NCBI GenBank assembly: GCA_027297085.1
Contig: JAPUIL010000605.1
Location: 1-8,099 of the forward strand
Reading direction: 5' to 3'
Length of the DNA: 8,099 nucleotides
From: Verrucomicrobiota bacterium
Lineage (GTDB): Bacteria > Verrucomicrobiota > Verrucomicrobiia > Opitutales > UBA2995
Under the pieces are notes generated by a model, which had not been told where the DNA came from, searched no databases, and worked only from the letters and a program-made list of their open reading frames with translations. How positions within the stretch are numbered: the first letter of the stretch is position 1; every line of letters starts with the position of its first letter. Made by a program: the position numbers and the translations under genes. Shown one piece after another: positions 1 to 7,838 of this stretch.

Positions 1-1
1 A

Positions 2-235
2 ACAAATTTCGGCAAGGTTCCCACAGACTGGAACCAGTTGTCCTGGGGGCATCTGGTTGAGAATGAAACAGAATTACATGAGCTGACTCACATAAACATT
101 GCTGGCCGGCTAAAGGGTCATAAACTCAAAGGAATTGAGTGGGGCTTCAACCCTGCACATATGGCGCTGACTACGCTTCAGCGATCAGTTCGTATCGCCA
201 TTCATGCCAGCTCAATATTGCCGTCGTCTGATTGA
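2..235 (+). CDS. C-terminal end of an unidentified protein (5' truncated by window edge)
   Basis: This frame is open from the first complete codon at position 2 to the TGA at 233-235, giving the last 77 residues of a protein whose start lies outside the window. The other two forward frames both hit stops by about position 90, which favours this one. The TTG at 38-40 could be read as a start, but the frame continues upstream of it and I see no Shine-Dalgarno sequence in front of it. The fragment is mixed in character, with a histidine- and glutamate-rich stretch (HELTHINIAGRLKGHKLKG) followed by a short apolar tail ending in SSILPSSD. I do not recognise a family. It lies 52 bases upstream of the giant gene on the same strand, with no obvious terminator between them, so co-transcription is likely. 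It could also be a decayed remnant. Confidence 0.55.
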   Translation, partial: TNFGKVPTDWNQLSWGHLVENETELHELTHINIAGRLKGHKLKGIEWGFNPAHMALTTLQRSVRIAIHASSILPSSD

Positions 236-276
236 GTTATTCCTTGAAGATAATTACCGGCTAAGTGGTTTTTGAA

Positions 277-282
277 AAGGAG
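277..282 (+). promoter_or_regulatory. Ribosome binding site of the giant gene
   Basis: AAGGAG sits 5 bases before the ATG at 288. It is a near-perfect Shine-Dalgarno sequence and fixes the start of the 1845-residue protein. I see no convincing -35/-10 pair in the 52-base gap, so transcription probably enters from the gene upstream. Confidence 0.85.
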
Positions 283-287
283 ACAGA

Positions 288-3200
288 ATGGAGCTTCTTA
301 AAGATAAAATACTTCAAGTTGAACAAGAGTTAGCCGCTCTTGAACAAGAGGTTGCTCAATTAGAAAGTAAATTGAAACAGGCAACCAACCTTCTAAACAC
401 AAATAAAAGTGCCCTCGATGGGCTGGTGACTCAAGAGACTAAACTAAAGAATCAGTTAAAGTCTGCGCAAAGTAAAGTTACCAAGTTGAATAAGGACATT
501 AGTGCAACGAATGCTGACATCAAACGCCGCACAACTGCCTGGATGCGCACAGGAGGAAGACCGCCCATGCCAGCGGCCCTGGCTTCTGCAATAAAGAAAT
601 TCGGAACACTCAAGAAGCAACAGAAACAACACGTTTCAACCGTCAATAAAATAAAAAAACAATTAGTGCCCTTTCCCGGCAAGATTTCCAAAGCCCGCGC
701 CCAATGGCAGAATTTCAAGAAACCCGCAGCTCAACTCCAAATTGACTTGCAAAAAGCGCAGAATCTGACAGCCGGACTCTCTATTCAATTGCAGGAACTC
801 CAGGCAGAAGCAGCCAGATTGGATGAATTACACAGTTTGCTTGGTGAATTACCGAAAGCGGACTTACCTGTTGCTCTTTTGCCTGCAGGAATCGAGACAC
901 GCTTTGTCGTTCGGGATAATCGTAACGAGCTGCTGATACGTATTTATCCGGACAGTCTCCACCTGGATACTCATGAGCCTGAACTTACAAAGGATGAGGA
1001 AACCTGGGGGCAACATTTCTGGCAGCAAACCTGGCGAGCTGGTCGCAGGGATGATGAGGATGCGGAAGCTCAACGCAAACGTGCCTGGGCACAACTTGCG
1101 CAGCGGTTTGGACTATACCGGGCGGCCTGGGTTTCCCGCGTAATGGAACCGCTGAATCCAAAAGACCGCCCTGTGGCGCCGGTTCCGGATGATAAACCTC
1201 TAGTGAAAACACCCCGTTTTTCGAAACCTGCGAGCCGAGCCGAGTCCTGGACCCGTGCCCCAGAGACCCGAGTTCTTCCCGATCGTTGGGTAGTTCTGGG
1301 CTATCGGGAAGAAAAAAGAGTGCTTTTTGAATGGGGTGAGCAGGTTCCCGATCTGCTGCCAGCGGGCCCATCTCCACAGGCTCAACCACCCAAAGATATT
1401 AGTGATGATAAACTTGTCGTCGATGAGGGTATGCGCTGGTTGATAGACTTTGCTGAGGCGGAAAAACTAGGTATGGGACTGCGTGTTGAGCTTGATGAAA
1501 AGCACGCGGAGCTAGGATTCGACACGCTCATGGTGCTCGGGCTCAAGACCTCATTGGACAGCGCAGCCGGAGCTGAGCGGCTGGCGAAACTGCTGGATGC
1601 ACAGCATTATTCAGATGGCCTGGCTTTTGTTCCCCAAGGAACGCCTACCAACAATACTGAGGACGCCCCATCCGGCTATTCTTCAGTCGATCCCGGTTAT
1701 GAGTTTAGCTATCGCGTGGAACGCCGCGATCCTCTCTTTGAGCCTGGCAGCGGCACCAACGGCGACATCACAGCGAAAGCGCTTGGCATACCGCCTGACG
1801 TTTTCCACCATGTGTGGCATGCCGAAAAGCATGAGCAACCCGACGCTCGCTCCATGAACACTGCCCTTTGGGGTGCTACCTGGGGCTATTTTCTTGAACA
1901 AATGATGGCCGAAACATTCTCGATTTTTGGGATTCGCCAGGGACGTCGGCATTTTATCGATTATGTGCGTGCAAGAGGTTCTTTACCGATACTTCGGATT
2001 GGCCGGCAACCCTATGGACTTCTGCCGGTCACTTCACTTGGTCTTTGGGTTCCCCAAAAAAAATCGGACATAGATACCGAGCTGATACCATTCTTGAATT
2101 CGCTTCGAGATCTGTGGCGGCAGGCAGTTTCTCACGTACCTCGTATAGACAGCAATAATCAAACGAATAGTGAAGAGGAAAATTTGTTACATGTTCTCGG
2201 CATGGAGGCCACTTCTGTAAGTTACTCAGCGCGGCCGATTCTCGACCTGCTGTTTTTTGGAACTTCGAAGTTTCCGGCAATTCCGGTTGTGCCACCCCAG
2301 TCTCGAAGTGATATTGACCAGCGGATACAAAGGGGGCGGGATATGCTGAACAGACTGGGACTAAATTGGAACCCGCGTCTTTTTGAGACAATCTTTGCCC
2401 AACATGATTTCCCGCTCGCCGCGTCTCTGGTGCAATCGGGACCTCTTTCTGAGAAGGTCGGGCTGAATCCCAACTATATCGAATGGCTGCGGAGTACCGA
2501 TTACTTAAGTATTCACAATGAGAGCTATCCCAACACTTTTCCTGAGCAAGGCACCAAACTTAATTCCTTGCTCTACTTGTTGCTCCGTCACTCTACACTT
2601 CTCGAGTACTCAAACACCGCATTTCGAATTCTGCTTAATGAAGGTATTGTAGAAAGCTGGGAAGAGCATCGTGAACCTGCCCTGGTAGATATACTAAATA
2701 TCCCAACAAGTACTGTTGGACGTTTTATCGATGAAACTATCCCCAATCTCGGAGATGGACCAATCAGCAAAATTATTCATACTCTAAGTGGAGTAGACCA
2801 CTCAGAGGCTGATGATCTTGACGAATTCAGGGAAAGTTTAGAGCATCTTAAAGATATTCCCACAGCTAAACTTGAACATCTGCTGACTGAAACTCTCGAC
2901 CTGTGCTCTCATCGTCTGGATGCCTGGATTACCTCTTTTGCTAGCAAACGCTTAGAACAATTGCGTGAACAAAACCCAAACGGGATCTACCTTGGAGGGT
3001 ACGGCTGGGTAGAAAATCTTCGCCCTGACCCGCCTCGTACCCAAGTCGAACCACCGCAGGGAGAGGAAGAGTCTCCACTATATCTCGAAGAGGATAATGG
3101 TGGATTTGTCCACACCCCTTCACTAAACCATGCCGCAACGGCAGCTATTCTTCGTAGCAGTTATCTGTCCCAACCTGACAATGGCGAAGGCAATCCTTTT

Positions 3201-5825
3201 GCCATTGACCTTTCTTCCGAGCGAGTACGCTTGGCCCAAAACCTCTTAGAAGGTGTCAGGCAAGGACAGTCGTTAGGGACGCTGCTTGGTTACCGTTTCG
3301 AACGCGGCCTGCACGAGCGCGGCCTGGATAGATACATTCATTCTTTCCGGATGCTGGCGCCAATTGGGGAACTCTACAAAGCCCGTGCTGCGCTGGAAGC
3401 TGCTGAACGCGAAGTTGCTCGCGTTGCGAAGCTTCCTCATCCCGATTTAGTAAGTGCAAAAAAGGTTGCCGCTGCTGCAAAAAAACAACATACACAATTG
3501 CTAACGGAAAAATCCAGACTGCCAAGCCGGTTGAAAAATGCCCAGAACAAAGTTGTCAAAATCGATGCCGACATCAAAAAAACAGAGGCGCTGATCAAGT
3601 CACTCGGAAATATTACCGGGCCTGGTGGAAAACCGATAAAATCACCTGGACGCGTTGCCGCTGAGAAAAAATTGAAAACGCTGAAAAGACAACGCGCAAG
3701 TGCAGTTCTAAGCGTGAGTGGTCTAAAAAAACGACAGAGCCAGATCAACGCGGATATTGCCAAGGCTCGTTTGAATAGTGAAGCTGCAGAGCGTATAGTC
3801 AAAGACAAACAAAAACTGCCTCACCCTGATTTGGAAAATGCTCAAAAAGTAGAAAAGAACGCTCGTGACAATTATGAAAAGTTATTGGAAGAAAAACGTC
3901 AACGATTTTTATTTTCCCCAACGGCAGATGTCCAAGCCATGGAATCCATGGCTGCTAACAATGTGGTAGATGGCCTGGCTTTGCACCGCCGTTATAAGAA
4001 GGGGATTTCCGTTCAGCCACAACAATGGAATACGAATTCGATTCCGTTTGGCGAGATAGGGCTGCCAAAAGCCGATACAAGTCCCTTTAAAAAAATTCTC
4101 GCCACACTGCAATCCCTTGACAATGCTCTTGATGCCGTGAGTGATGCGCTGTCGGCCGAGAGCGTTTATCACACGGTACAGGGAAATCCATTGCGCGCAG
4201 GCATCACCCTCGACACTATTATTCAAGATGAGGCGCCGCCGCCGGAGTTAGAAGTCATCCGCACACCGCGCAGCGGGATTGGGCTTACCCACCGGATTCT
4301 GGTTCTTTTCAGTGGATTACTCGCAGATACTGCTTCTTGGCCCACCAATAGCCAACAGGTACGAGCCCAAGCTGAGCCGCATTTAAATGCTTGGGCCGCT
4401 CGTCTACTCGGCAATCCGTCAAAAGTTCGCTGTCAGGCTGAGTACCTCCATCCTGAAACAGATGAGGTTTTGGCGGCCAAAGAAGTAAGTCTGAGCGAAC
4501 TTGCGCTCTCACCGCTTGATATTCTGTATATGAAACCGGGTAGCGATGAAGCCCAGCGTTCAGAACTTGAGCAGCGTCTCGTGTATCATTTAATGCGGAC
4601 ACGAGCGGCGAAGATTCCAGCAAATTGCTTAGTACGGCTGTCGTTCACCCGTGATGATAGTTGGAGAACCGACGATCTTAGTTTCGCCGAGTTTTTGGAG
4701 GTCGCCCGCGCTGTCCATAAGGTTGTTACCGGCGCGCGCGCAGCCGATGCACGTGATCTGAGCCCACCCGAAATTGCTACGCCCTTAAGTGTGGATTTGA
4801 CGGAGTTAAAAAGTCGGGCGGATGCTGCTACAAACTCATTTCAAAAGGTACAAAAAACATTGTTGGCGCTCTTTAAAAAAGCCAAAACTGCAAGCCTTGA
4901 AGATATACGCACTGTGCTCATCAGTTTAGCTCATTTCGGCATTGATGGGGCTATTCCGCTTTCCTTTGAGGGCGACACACCCGAGGGCCGGGAAGTATTA
5001 TTAACACAGGCTGAATCAATCGAGAAAGAAATCAACCGGCGGCTGGATAAGCTTCGTACCTCTGATCAAGCAATTGATCGCAAAGATGTTTCAGCGGAGG
5101 AACAACGGGATCATGACCTTGAACGCCTTCGCACTATCTTTGGGGATGATTTCCGGGTGCTGCCGCAGTTCCAGCCGGTCAATGAGACTGAGTTGGGTCA
5201 AGCATTTGCAGATAGTGATGTTATTCAAGACGGCGACCCTTTCGCTGCTTTGAACTGGTTCCAGCGCATTGCTCGCGTACGTGATGGAGCCGCGCGTTTG
5301 GACACTGCCTTTATGTATGCTGAAGCGATGGGTCATACCTCTACCAACTTAAAAGTTGGACAATTGCCATACCAAGAAGCAGACCGTTGGGTTGCATTGC
5401 CCATATCGGCTGAGCGCCCTCTGACTGGTGGTCGAGTATCCCTGGTTGCCCATTTTCCCAGCGGATTCAACAGCCCGGAACCATTGGCGGGTTTGCTTAT
5501 TGATGAGTGGGTGGAAGTAGTGCCAAATACCAGCGAAACGACCGGCGTCGCTTTTAACTACGACCGGCCGGGCGCCTATCCGCCACAGGCAATTTTACTG
5601 GCTGTGCCACCGGATAATCGTGAAAAATGGGATATGGAGGTTTTAGAACATATTGTATTGGAGACCCTGGACCTTCTTAAGCTGCGCGCCGTTGATCCCG
5701 ACGCACTTGAGAGAGTCAATGGGATCGAACAATTTCTGCCGGCACTTGACTTTGCAGTCAACCTGGCCGGAGATACCGTGTCAACAGACTTCACGCGGGC
5801 TGCCGCACAATCAAAGGAATCATAG
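288..5825 (+). CDS. Giant 1845-residue conserved protein of unknown function with two coiled-coil modules
   Basis: Residues 1-185 are a Lys/Gln/Glu-rich coiled coil, broken by a Gly/Pro turn near 89-97 (GGRPPMP). The folded body begins at PVALLPAGIETRF (194-206) and includes RIYPDSLHLDTHEPE (218-232), a Trp-rich stretch (240-281), QGTPTNNT (450-457), GRQPYGLLPVTSL (572-584), LGGYGWVE (902-909) and GYRFERGLH (1001-1009). A second helical region (about 1028-1205) interrupts the body, which resumes at AANNVVDGLAL (from 1222) and continues through IRTPRSGIGLTHR (1324-1336) and DEWVEVVP (1739-1746). From memory these blocks belong to an uncharacterised bacterial family; no database check was possible. 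There is no signal peptide, membrane helix or Walker A loop: the Gly-rich GPGGKP near 1113 lacks the GxxxxGK[ST] spacing. The uninterrupted reading frame over 5.5 kb and the strong ribosome site argue for a functional gene. A scaffold or structural role is only a guess; the partner is probably the 590-residue protein downstream. Confidence 0.9.
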   Translation: MELLKDKILQVEQELAALEQEVAQLESKLKQATNLLNTNKSALDGLVTQETKLKNQLKSAQSKVTKLNKDISATNADIKRRTTAWMRTGGRPPMPAALASAIKKFGTLKKQQKQHVSTVNKIKKQLVPFPGKISKARAQWQNFKKPAAQLQIDLQKAQNLTAGLSIQLQELQAEAARLDELHSLLGELPKADLPVALLPAGIETRFVVRDNRNELLIRIYPDSLHLDTHEPELTKDEETWGQHFWQQTWRAGRRDDEDAEAQRKRAWAQLAQRFGLYRAAWVSRVMEPLNPKDRPVAPVPDDKPLVKTPRFSKPASRAESWTRAPETRVLPDRWVVLGYREEKRVLFEWGEQVPDLLPAGPSPQAQPPKDISDDKLVVDEGMRWLIDFAEAEKLGMGLRVELDEKHAELGFDTLMVLGLKTSLDSAAGAERLAKLLDAQHYSDGLAFVPQGTPTNNTEDAPSGYSSVDPGYEFSYRVERRDPLFEPGSGTNGDITAKALGIPPDVFHHVWHAEKHEQPDARSMNTALWGATWGYFLEQMMAETFSIFGIRQGRRHFIDYVRARGSLPILRIGRQPYGLLPVTSLGLWVPQKKSDIDTELIPFLNSLRDLWRQAVSHVPRIDSNNQTNSEEENLLHVLGMEATSVSYSARPILDLLFFGTSKFPAIPVVPPQSRSDIDQRIQRGRDMLNRLGLNWNPRLFETIFAQHDFPLAASLVQSGPLSEKVGLNPNYIEWLRSTDYLSIHNESYPNTFPEQGTKLNSLLYLLLRHSTLLEYSNTAFRILLNEGIVESWEEHREPALVDILNIPTSTVGRFIDETIPNLGDGPISKIIHTLSGVDHSEADDLDEFRESLEHLKDIPTAKLEHLLTETLDLCSHRLDAWITSFASKRLEQLREQNPNGIYLGGYGWVENLRPDPPRTQVEPPQGEEESPLYLEEDNGGFVHTPSLNHAATAAILRSSYLSQPDNGEGNPFAIDLSSERVRLAQNLLEGVRQGQSLGTLLGYRFERGLHERGLDRYIHSFRMLAPIGELYKARAALEAAEREVARVAKLPHPDLVSAKKVAAAAKKQHTQLLTEKSRLPSRLKNAQNKVVKIDADIKKTEALIKSLGNITGPGGKPIKSPGRVAAEKKLKTLKRQRASAVLSVSGLKKRQSQINADIAKARLNSEAAERIVKDKQKLPHPDLENAQKVEKNARDNYEKLLEEKRQRFLFSPTADVQAMESMAANNVVDGLALHRRYKKGISVQPQQWNTNSIPFGEIGLPKADTSPFKKILATLQSLDNALDAVSDALSAESVYHTVQGNPLRAGITLDTIIQDEAPPPELEVIRTPRSGIGLTHRILVLFSGLLADTASWPTNSQQVRAQAEPHLNAWAARLLGNPSKVRCQAEYLHPETDEVLAAKEVSLSELALSPLDILYMKPGSDEAQRSELEQRLVYHLMRTRAAKIPANCLVRLSFTRDDSWRTDDLSFAEFLEVARAVHKVVTGARAADARDLSPPEIATPLSVDLTELKSRADAATNSFQKVQKTLLALFKKAKTASLEDIRTVLISLAHFGIDGAIPLSFEGDTPEGREVLLTQAESIEKEINRRLDKLRTSDQAIDRKDVSAEEQRDHDLERLRTIFGDDFRVLPQFQPVNETELGQAFADSDVIQDGDPFAALNWFQRIARVRDGAARLDTAFMYAEAMGHTSTNLKVGQLPYQEADRWVALPISAERPLTGGRVSLVAHFPSGFNSPEPLAGLLIDEWVEVVPNTSETTGVAFNYDRPGAYPPQAILLAVPPDNREKWDMEVLEHIVLETLDLLKLRAVDPDALERVNGIEQFLPALDFAVNLAGDTVSTDFTRAAAQSKES
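444..698 (+). repeat. N-terminal copy of a duplicated helical-hairpin module (residues 53-137)
   Basis: This part of the giant protein reads as helix, Gly/Pro-rich turn, helix. It aligns over its whole length with residues 1078-1161 of the same protein. Shared positions include LK-AQ-KV-K followed by DI and IK, a glycine/proline turn, KK--TLK-Q in the second helix, and a closing I-KAR. By eye about a third of positions are identical, and the two copies have almost the same length (85 and 84 residues). Similarity at DNA level is poor, so the duplication is old or the two copies were acquired separately. Confidence 0.65.
3396..3512 (+). repeat. Left copy of a 39-residue direct repeat flanking the internal hairpin (residues 1037-1075)
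   Basis: The segment runs from EAAEREV through KLPHPDL (1048-1054) to LLTEK. It matches residues 1165-1203 with no gaps at an offset of exactly 128 residues. Within the 28 residues from KLPHPDL onward, 15 are identical, and the EAAER start is identical as well. The proline-containing KLPHPDL probably marks a kink or a helix boundary. Codons differ at many silent positions, so this is not a recent duplication. Confidence 0.75.
3519..3770 (+). repeat. Internal copy of the duplicated helical-hairpin module (residues 1078-1161)
   Basis: This is the second copy of the module seen at residues 53-137. It consists of a Lys-rich helix, a Gly/Pro turn (GPGGKP, near 1113) and a second Lys-rich helix ending in IAKAR. 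It lies between the two copies of the KLPHPDL repeat and is inserted into the body of the protein, between FRMLAPIGELY and the resumption at AMESMAANNVVDG (1217 onward). The DNA is visibly richer in A and in AAA codons than the flanking body. Confidence 0.65.
3780..3896 (+). repeat. Right copy of the 39-residue direct repeat (residues 1165-1203)
   Basis: This copy runs EAAERIV, then KLPHPDL (1176-1182), then LLEEK. It closes the internal helical insertion just before the conserved body resumes. See the left copy for the comparison. The pair would suit two helices of similar shape placed on either side of the hairpin, giving a four-helix or stacked-hairpin insertion. Confidence 0.75.
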
Positions 5826-5849
5826 TGTAGCGTCTCAAAAATAAGTGGT

Positions 5850-6006
5850 AGCCACGGATTTTCACTGATGGACACGGATAAAATGCTCTTAGAAAAATTT
5901 TAAAAATTTACACTACTTCAAATTTGTGGCAATTCTGAAAGGCGAAGAAGTGAAATTTAGAATTTTGTTTACTAAATCCGTGTTTAATCCGTGCGAATCT
6001 GTGGCT
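5850..6006. repeat. Long imperfect inverted-repeat element in the gap between the two large genes
   Basis: The outer arms (5850-5883 and 5974-6006) are imperfect reverse complements, beginning AGCCACGGATT on the left and ending AATCTGTGGCT on the right. Pairing continues inward through AT-rich stretches to CACTACTTC (5911-5919) against GAAGAAGTG (5944-5952), leaving a loop of about 24 bases. Each arm carries three CACGGATT-like octamers: starts at 5853, 5863 and 5873 on the left, exactly 10 bases apart, and the complement at 5975, 5986 and 5996 on the right, 11 and 10 bases apart. It encodes no protein. It looks like a non-autonomous palindromic repeat (MITE- or REP-like). As RNA it could fold into a long hairpin that affects read-through into the second gene. 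There is only one copy in this window, so dispersal in the genome is inferred. Confidence 0.75.
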
Positions 6007-6052
6007 GAAAACTTTGTTAAAAAAACACAATCTTGCAGGTTTGTTGTACAGT

Positions 6053-6057
6053 AGGAG
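6053..6057 (+). promoter_or_regulatory. Ribosome binding site of the 590-residue gene
   Basis: AGGAG lies 8 bases before the ATG at 6066. It decides the start in favour of that ATG over the in-frame TTG at 6033, which has no such sequence in front of it and would add 11 residues unlike the rest of the protein. Confidence 0.8.
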
Positions 6058-6065
6058 TAAAAATC

Positions 6066-7838
6066 ATGGCCTCAATTACAAGTTGGACCCGGCTTGAAAG
6101 CCGCACTCGCAGCGAAGACATGCGCTCGAATTTACAGGCGCAAATTCATGATCCTGTTTGGCTGTTGGCTCGCCAATGGCAGTTTGGTGAATTCCATGGA
6201 GAAGATGCCGGATCGCCTGTCACAGCCCGTGTCCGGATAGAACATGCCCCCCTGACCCGCTATCATCCGGGCCCTTTGACCAACGGCACACCAATTACAG
6301 GCCAAGCTTACGACGCTCGTCAGATTCCCCTGGAGACGCTTGTCGAACGAGAGAGCATCCGGAATAAAAATAAAACCCGTTCTAACCTGGGCCTTTCTGC
6401 AGAGGCCGGTCTCAATTTCCTGCGACTATTGGATGCCAACGGCGTCGGCCGATATCGAAAAGATTACATAGCGCATTATGTTCTTCAGCCACTCACTGAT
6501 GAGGAAAAACTGTCAACCGACGGCAATAGTCTTCGCTTTATGAACGTGATGGCCCAGCGCGTTCCCGATGGCATCCGCCTCTACCAGGATCTCAATGCAG
6601 CACTCGGTAGCCAACAGGCGAAATTGCCTGCAAAGCCTGCTATCATCACCGCCGCAGACAATAAGAAGGTAATCAACGCGGCAAAGTCTTGGCTTACCTG
6701 GTATGAATCACTTTTCAGTGAGTCTGAAAATGATACCTCACCCTGGATCTCAGAACGGATGGAGTATACATTCGCCGTTTCCGCCCCAACCTCGAACGGG
6801 GAAGTGGTGCTGGCAGCGCCCGAATACCAGGAAGGGCACCTGGATTGGTATTCCTTCGATTTGCAATCGGGCGCATCTTTAGGTGCGAAAAAAAGCGATG
6901 CGGAATCTACGGAGTTTGTTCGAACGGTTATTCCAGCACCGGTTAGCTACAAAGGTATGCCTGCCCGACGTTGGTGGGAATTCGAAGATGCGCATGTCGA
7001 TTTTGGCGGTATTGAAGCGAACCCTGAGGACTTATCAAGATTGCTCCTAATCCAATTTGCCCTATCTTATGGAAATGACTGGTTCATGATACCGGTGGAA
7101 CTGGAAGTGGGCGCTGTCTATCGTACTCGATCCCTGGTAATAACGGATACTTTTGGAGAGCGCACTCTTATTCAACCATACAGCCAGGTGGATGGACCAA
7201 AATCTGGCTGGCGGATGTTCTGTCCTTGCCCGGATTGGCGTGCCGGTACCAGCGGCGTTCAGCCGCCTGAAGACATTTTCTTTCTCCCTCCTGTCCTTGC
7301 AAACAGTTTACACAGCTCTCCGTTGGAGGAAGTGCTTTTCCTCCGAGATGAGATGGCGAACATGGCCTGGGCTGTAGAGCGCGTGGTGGAGAGCCCGACC
7401 GGATATCCTCTAAACCGGTTTGAGGCTTATAAGGAACAGCAACAACAGGAAGAAAAGGAAAATGAAATCGCCACTGCGGAATCGACTACTTCTCTTGCCT
7501 ACCGTCTGGCCACGACTGTCCCCGACTATTGGACTCCGCTGCTTCCAATAAAGATCGACAAGAACAAGCCTGATATCCGGCTGCAGCGTGGCGGGCTACT
7601 ACGCGATAAGTCAGGAGAACCGGTGGTACCCGAGCCGCTGGGCAGGATTCTTGAACCTGGCCAGGAACTGAGCCTCTTCGAAGAGGAAGTCCCTCGTGCC
7701 GGTGCACAGGTGACCCGCTCATACCAATATGCCCGTTGGATCGACGGATCAACCCACCTATGGATTGGCCGACGCAAACGGCAGGGCCATGGAGAAGGAT
7801 GGAGCGGTTTGCGATTTGATGTCGTCGAGGACCTGTAA
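6066..7838 (+). CDS. 590-residue conserved protein of unknown function, presumed partner of the giant protein
   Basis: The protein begins MASITSWTRLESRTRSEDMR, followed by a strongly patterned block (DPVWLLARQWQFGEF, residues 29-43, then GEDAGSPV, 45-52). Further blocks that look conserved are RRWWEFED around W303-W304, YGNDWF around W339, a central FFLPPVLANSL with LRDEMANMAWAVERV (about 405-440), PDYWTPLLP, and a C-terminal THLWIGRRKRQGHGEGWSG (563-581). A short Gln/Glu-rich linker (KEQQQQEEKENE, from about 456) separates two folded parts. No signal peptide, membrane segment or catalytic signature is visible. From memory it resembles an uncharacterised family often encoded beside the giant protein's family; this is unverified and gives no function. 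The gene is 240 bases downstream of the giant gene on the same strand, with the inverted-repeat element between them. Its TAA overlaps the ATG of a short frame. Confidence 0.9.
   Translation: MASITSWTRLESRTRSEDMRSNLQAQIHDPVWLLARQWQFGEFHGEDAGSPVTARVRIEHAPLTRYHPGPLTNGTPITGQAYDARQIPLETLVERESIRNKNKTRSNLGLSAEAGLNFLRLLDANGVGRYRKDYIAHYVLQPLTDEEKLSTDGNSLRFMNVMAQRVPDGIRLYQDLNAALGSQQAKLPAKPAIITAADNKKVINAAKSWLTWYESLFSESENDTSPWISERMEYTFAVSAPTSNGEVVLAAPEYQEGHLDWYSFDLQSGASLGAKKSDAESTEFVRTVIPAPVSYKGMPARRWWEFEDAHVDFGGIEANPEDLSRLLLIQFALSYGNDWFMIPVELEVGAVYRTRSLVITDTFGERTLIQPYSQVDGPKSGWRMFCPCPDWRAGTSGVQPPEDIFFLPPVLANSLHSSPLEEVLFLRDEMANMAWAVERVVESPTGYPLNRFEAYKEQQQQEEKENEIATAESTTSLAYRLATTVPDYWTPLLPIKIDKNKPDIRLQRGGLLRDKSGEPVVPEPLGRILEPGQELSLFEEEVPRAGAQVTRSYQYARWIDGSTHLWIGRRKRQGHGEGWSGLRFDVVEDL

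Noticed and set aside
985..1389. Minus-strand open frame of 134 codons inside the giant gene
   Set aside because: It is fully contained in the giant gene, has no ribosome site I can see, and its product is a low-complexity Pro/Arg-rich string expected of an antisense shadow.
3437..3808. Minus-strand open frame of 123 codons opposite the internal coiled coil
   Set aside because: The Lys codons (AAA/AAG) of the coil read as Phe/Leu (TTT/CTT) on the other strand, which creates an apparently hydrophobic frame by composition alone.
288..5825. Giant protein as a phage or contractile-system tape measure, or as an SMC/Rad50-like ATPase
   Set aside because: The coiled coil covers only two limited parts, most of the chain is a folded non-repetitive body, there are no transmembrane segments, no Walker A loop is found, and no tail, baseplate or sheath gene is in view.
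6033..6065. TTG at 6033 as an upstream start of the 590-residue gene
   Set aside because: No Shine-Dalgarno sequence precedes it, and the 11 extra residues (MQVCCTVGVKI) overlap the leader. AGGAG points to the ATG at 6066.
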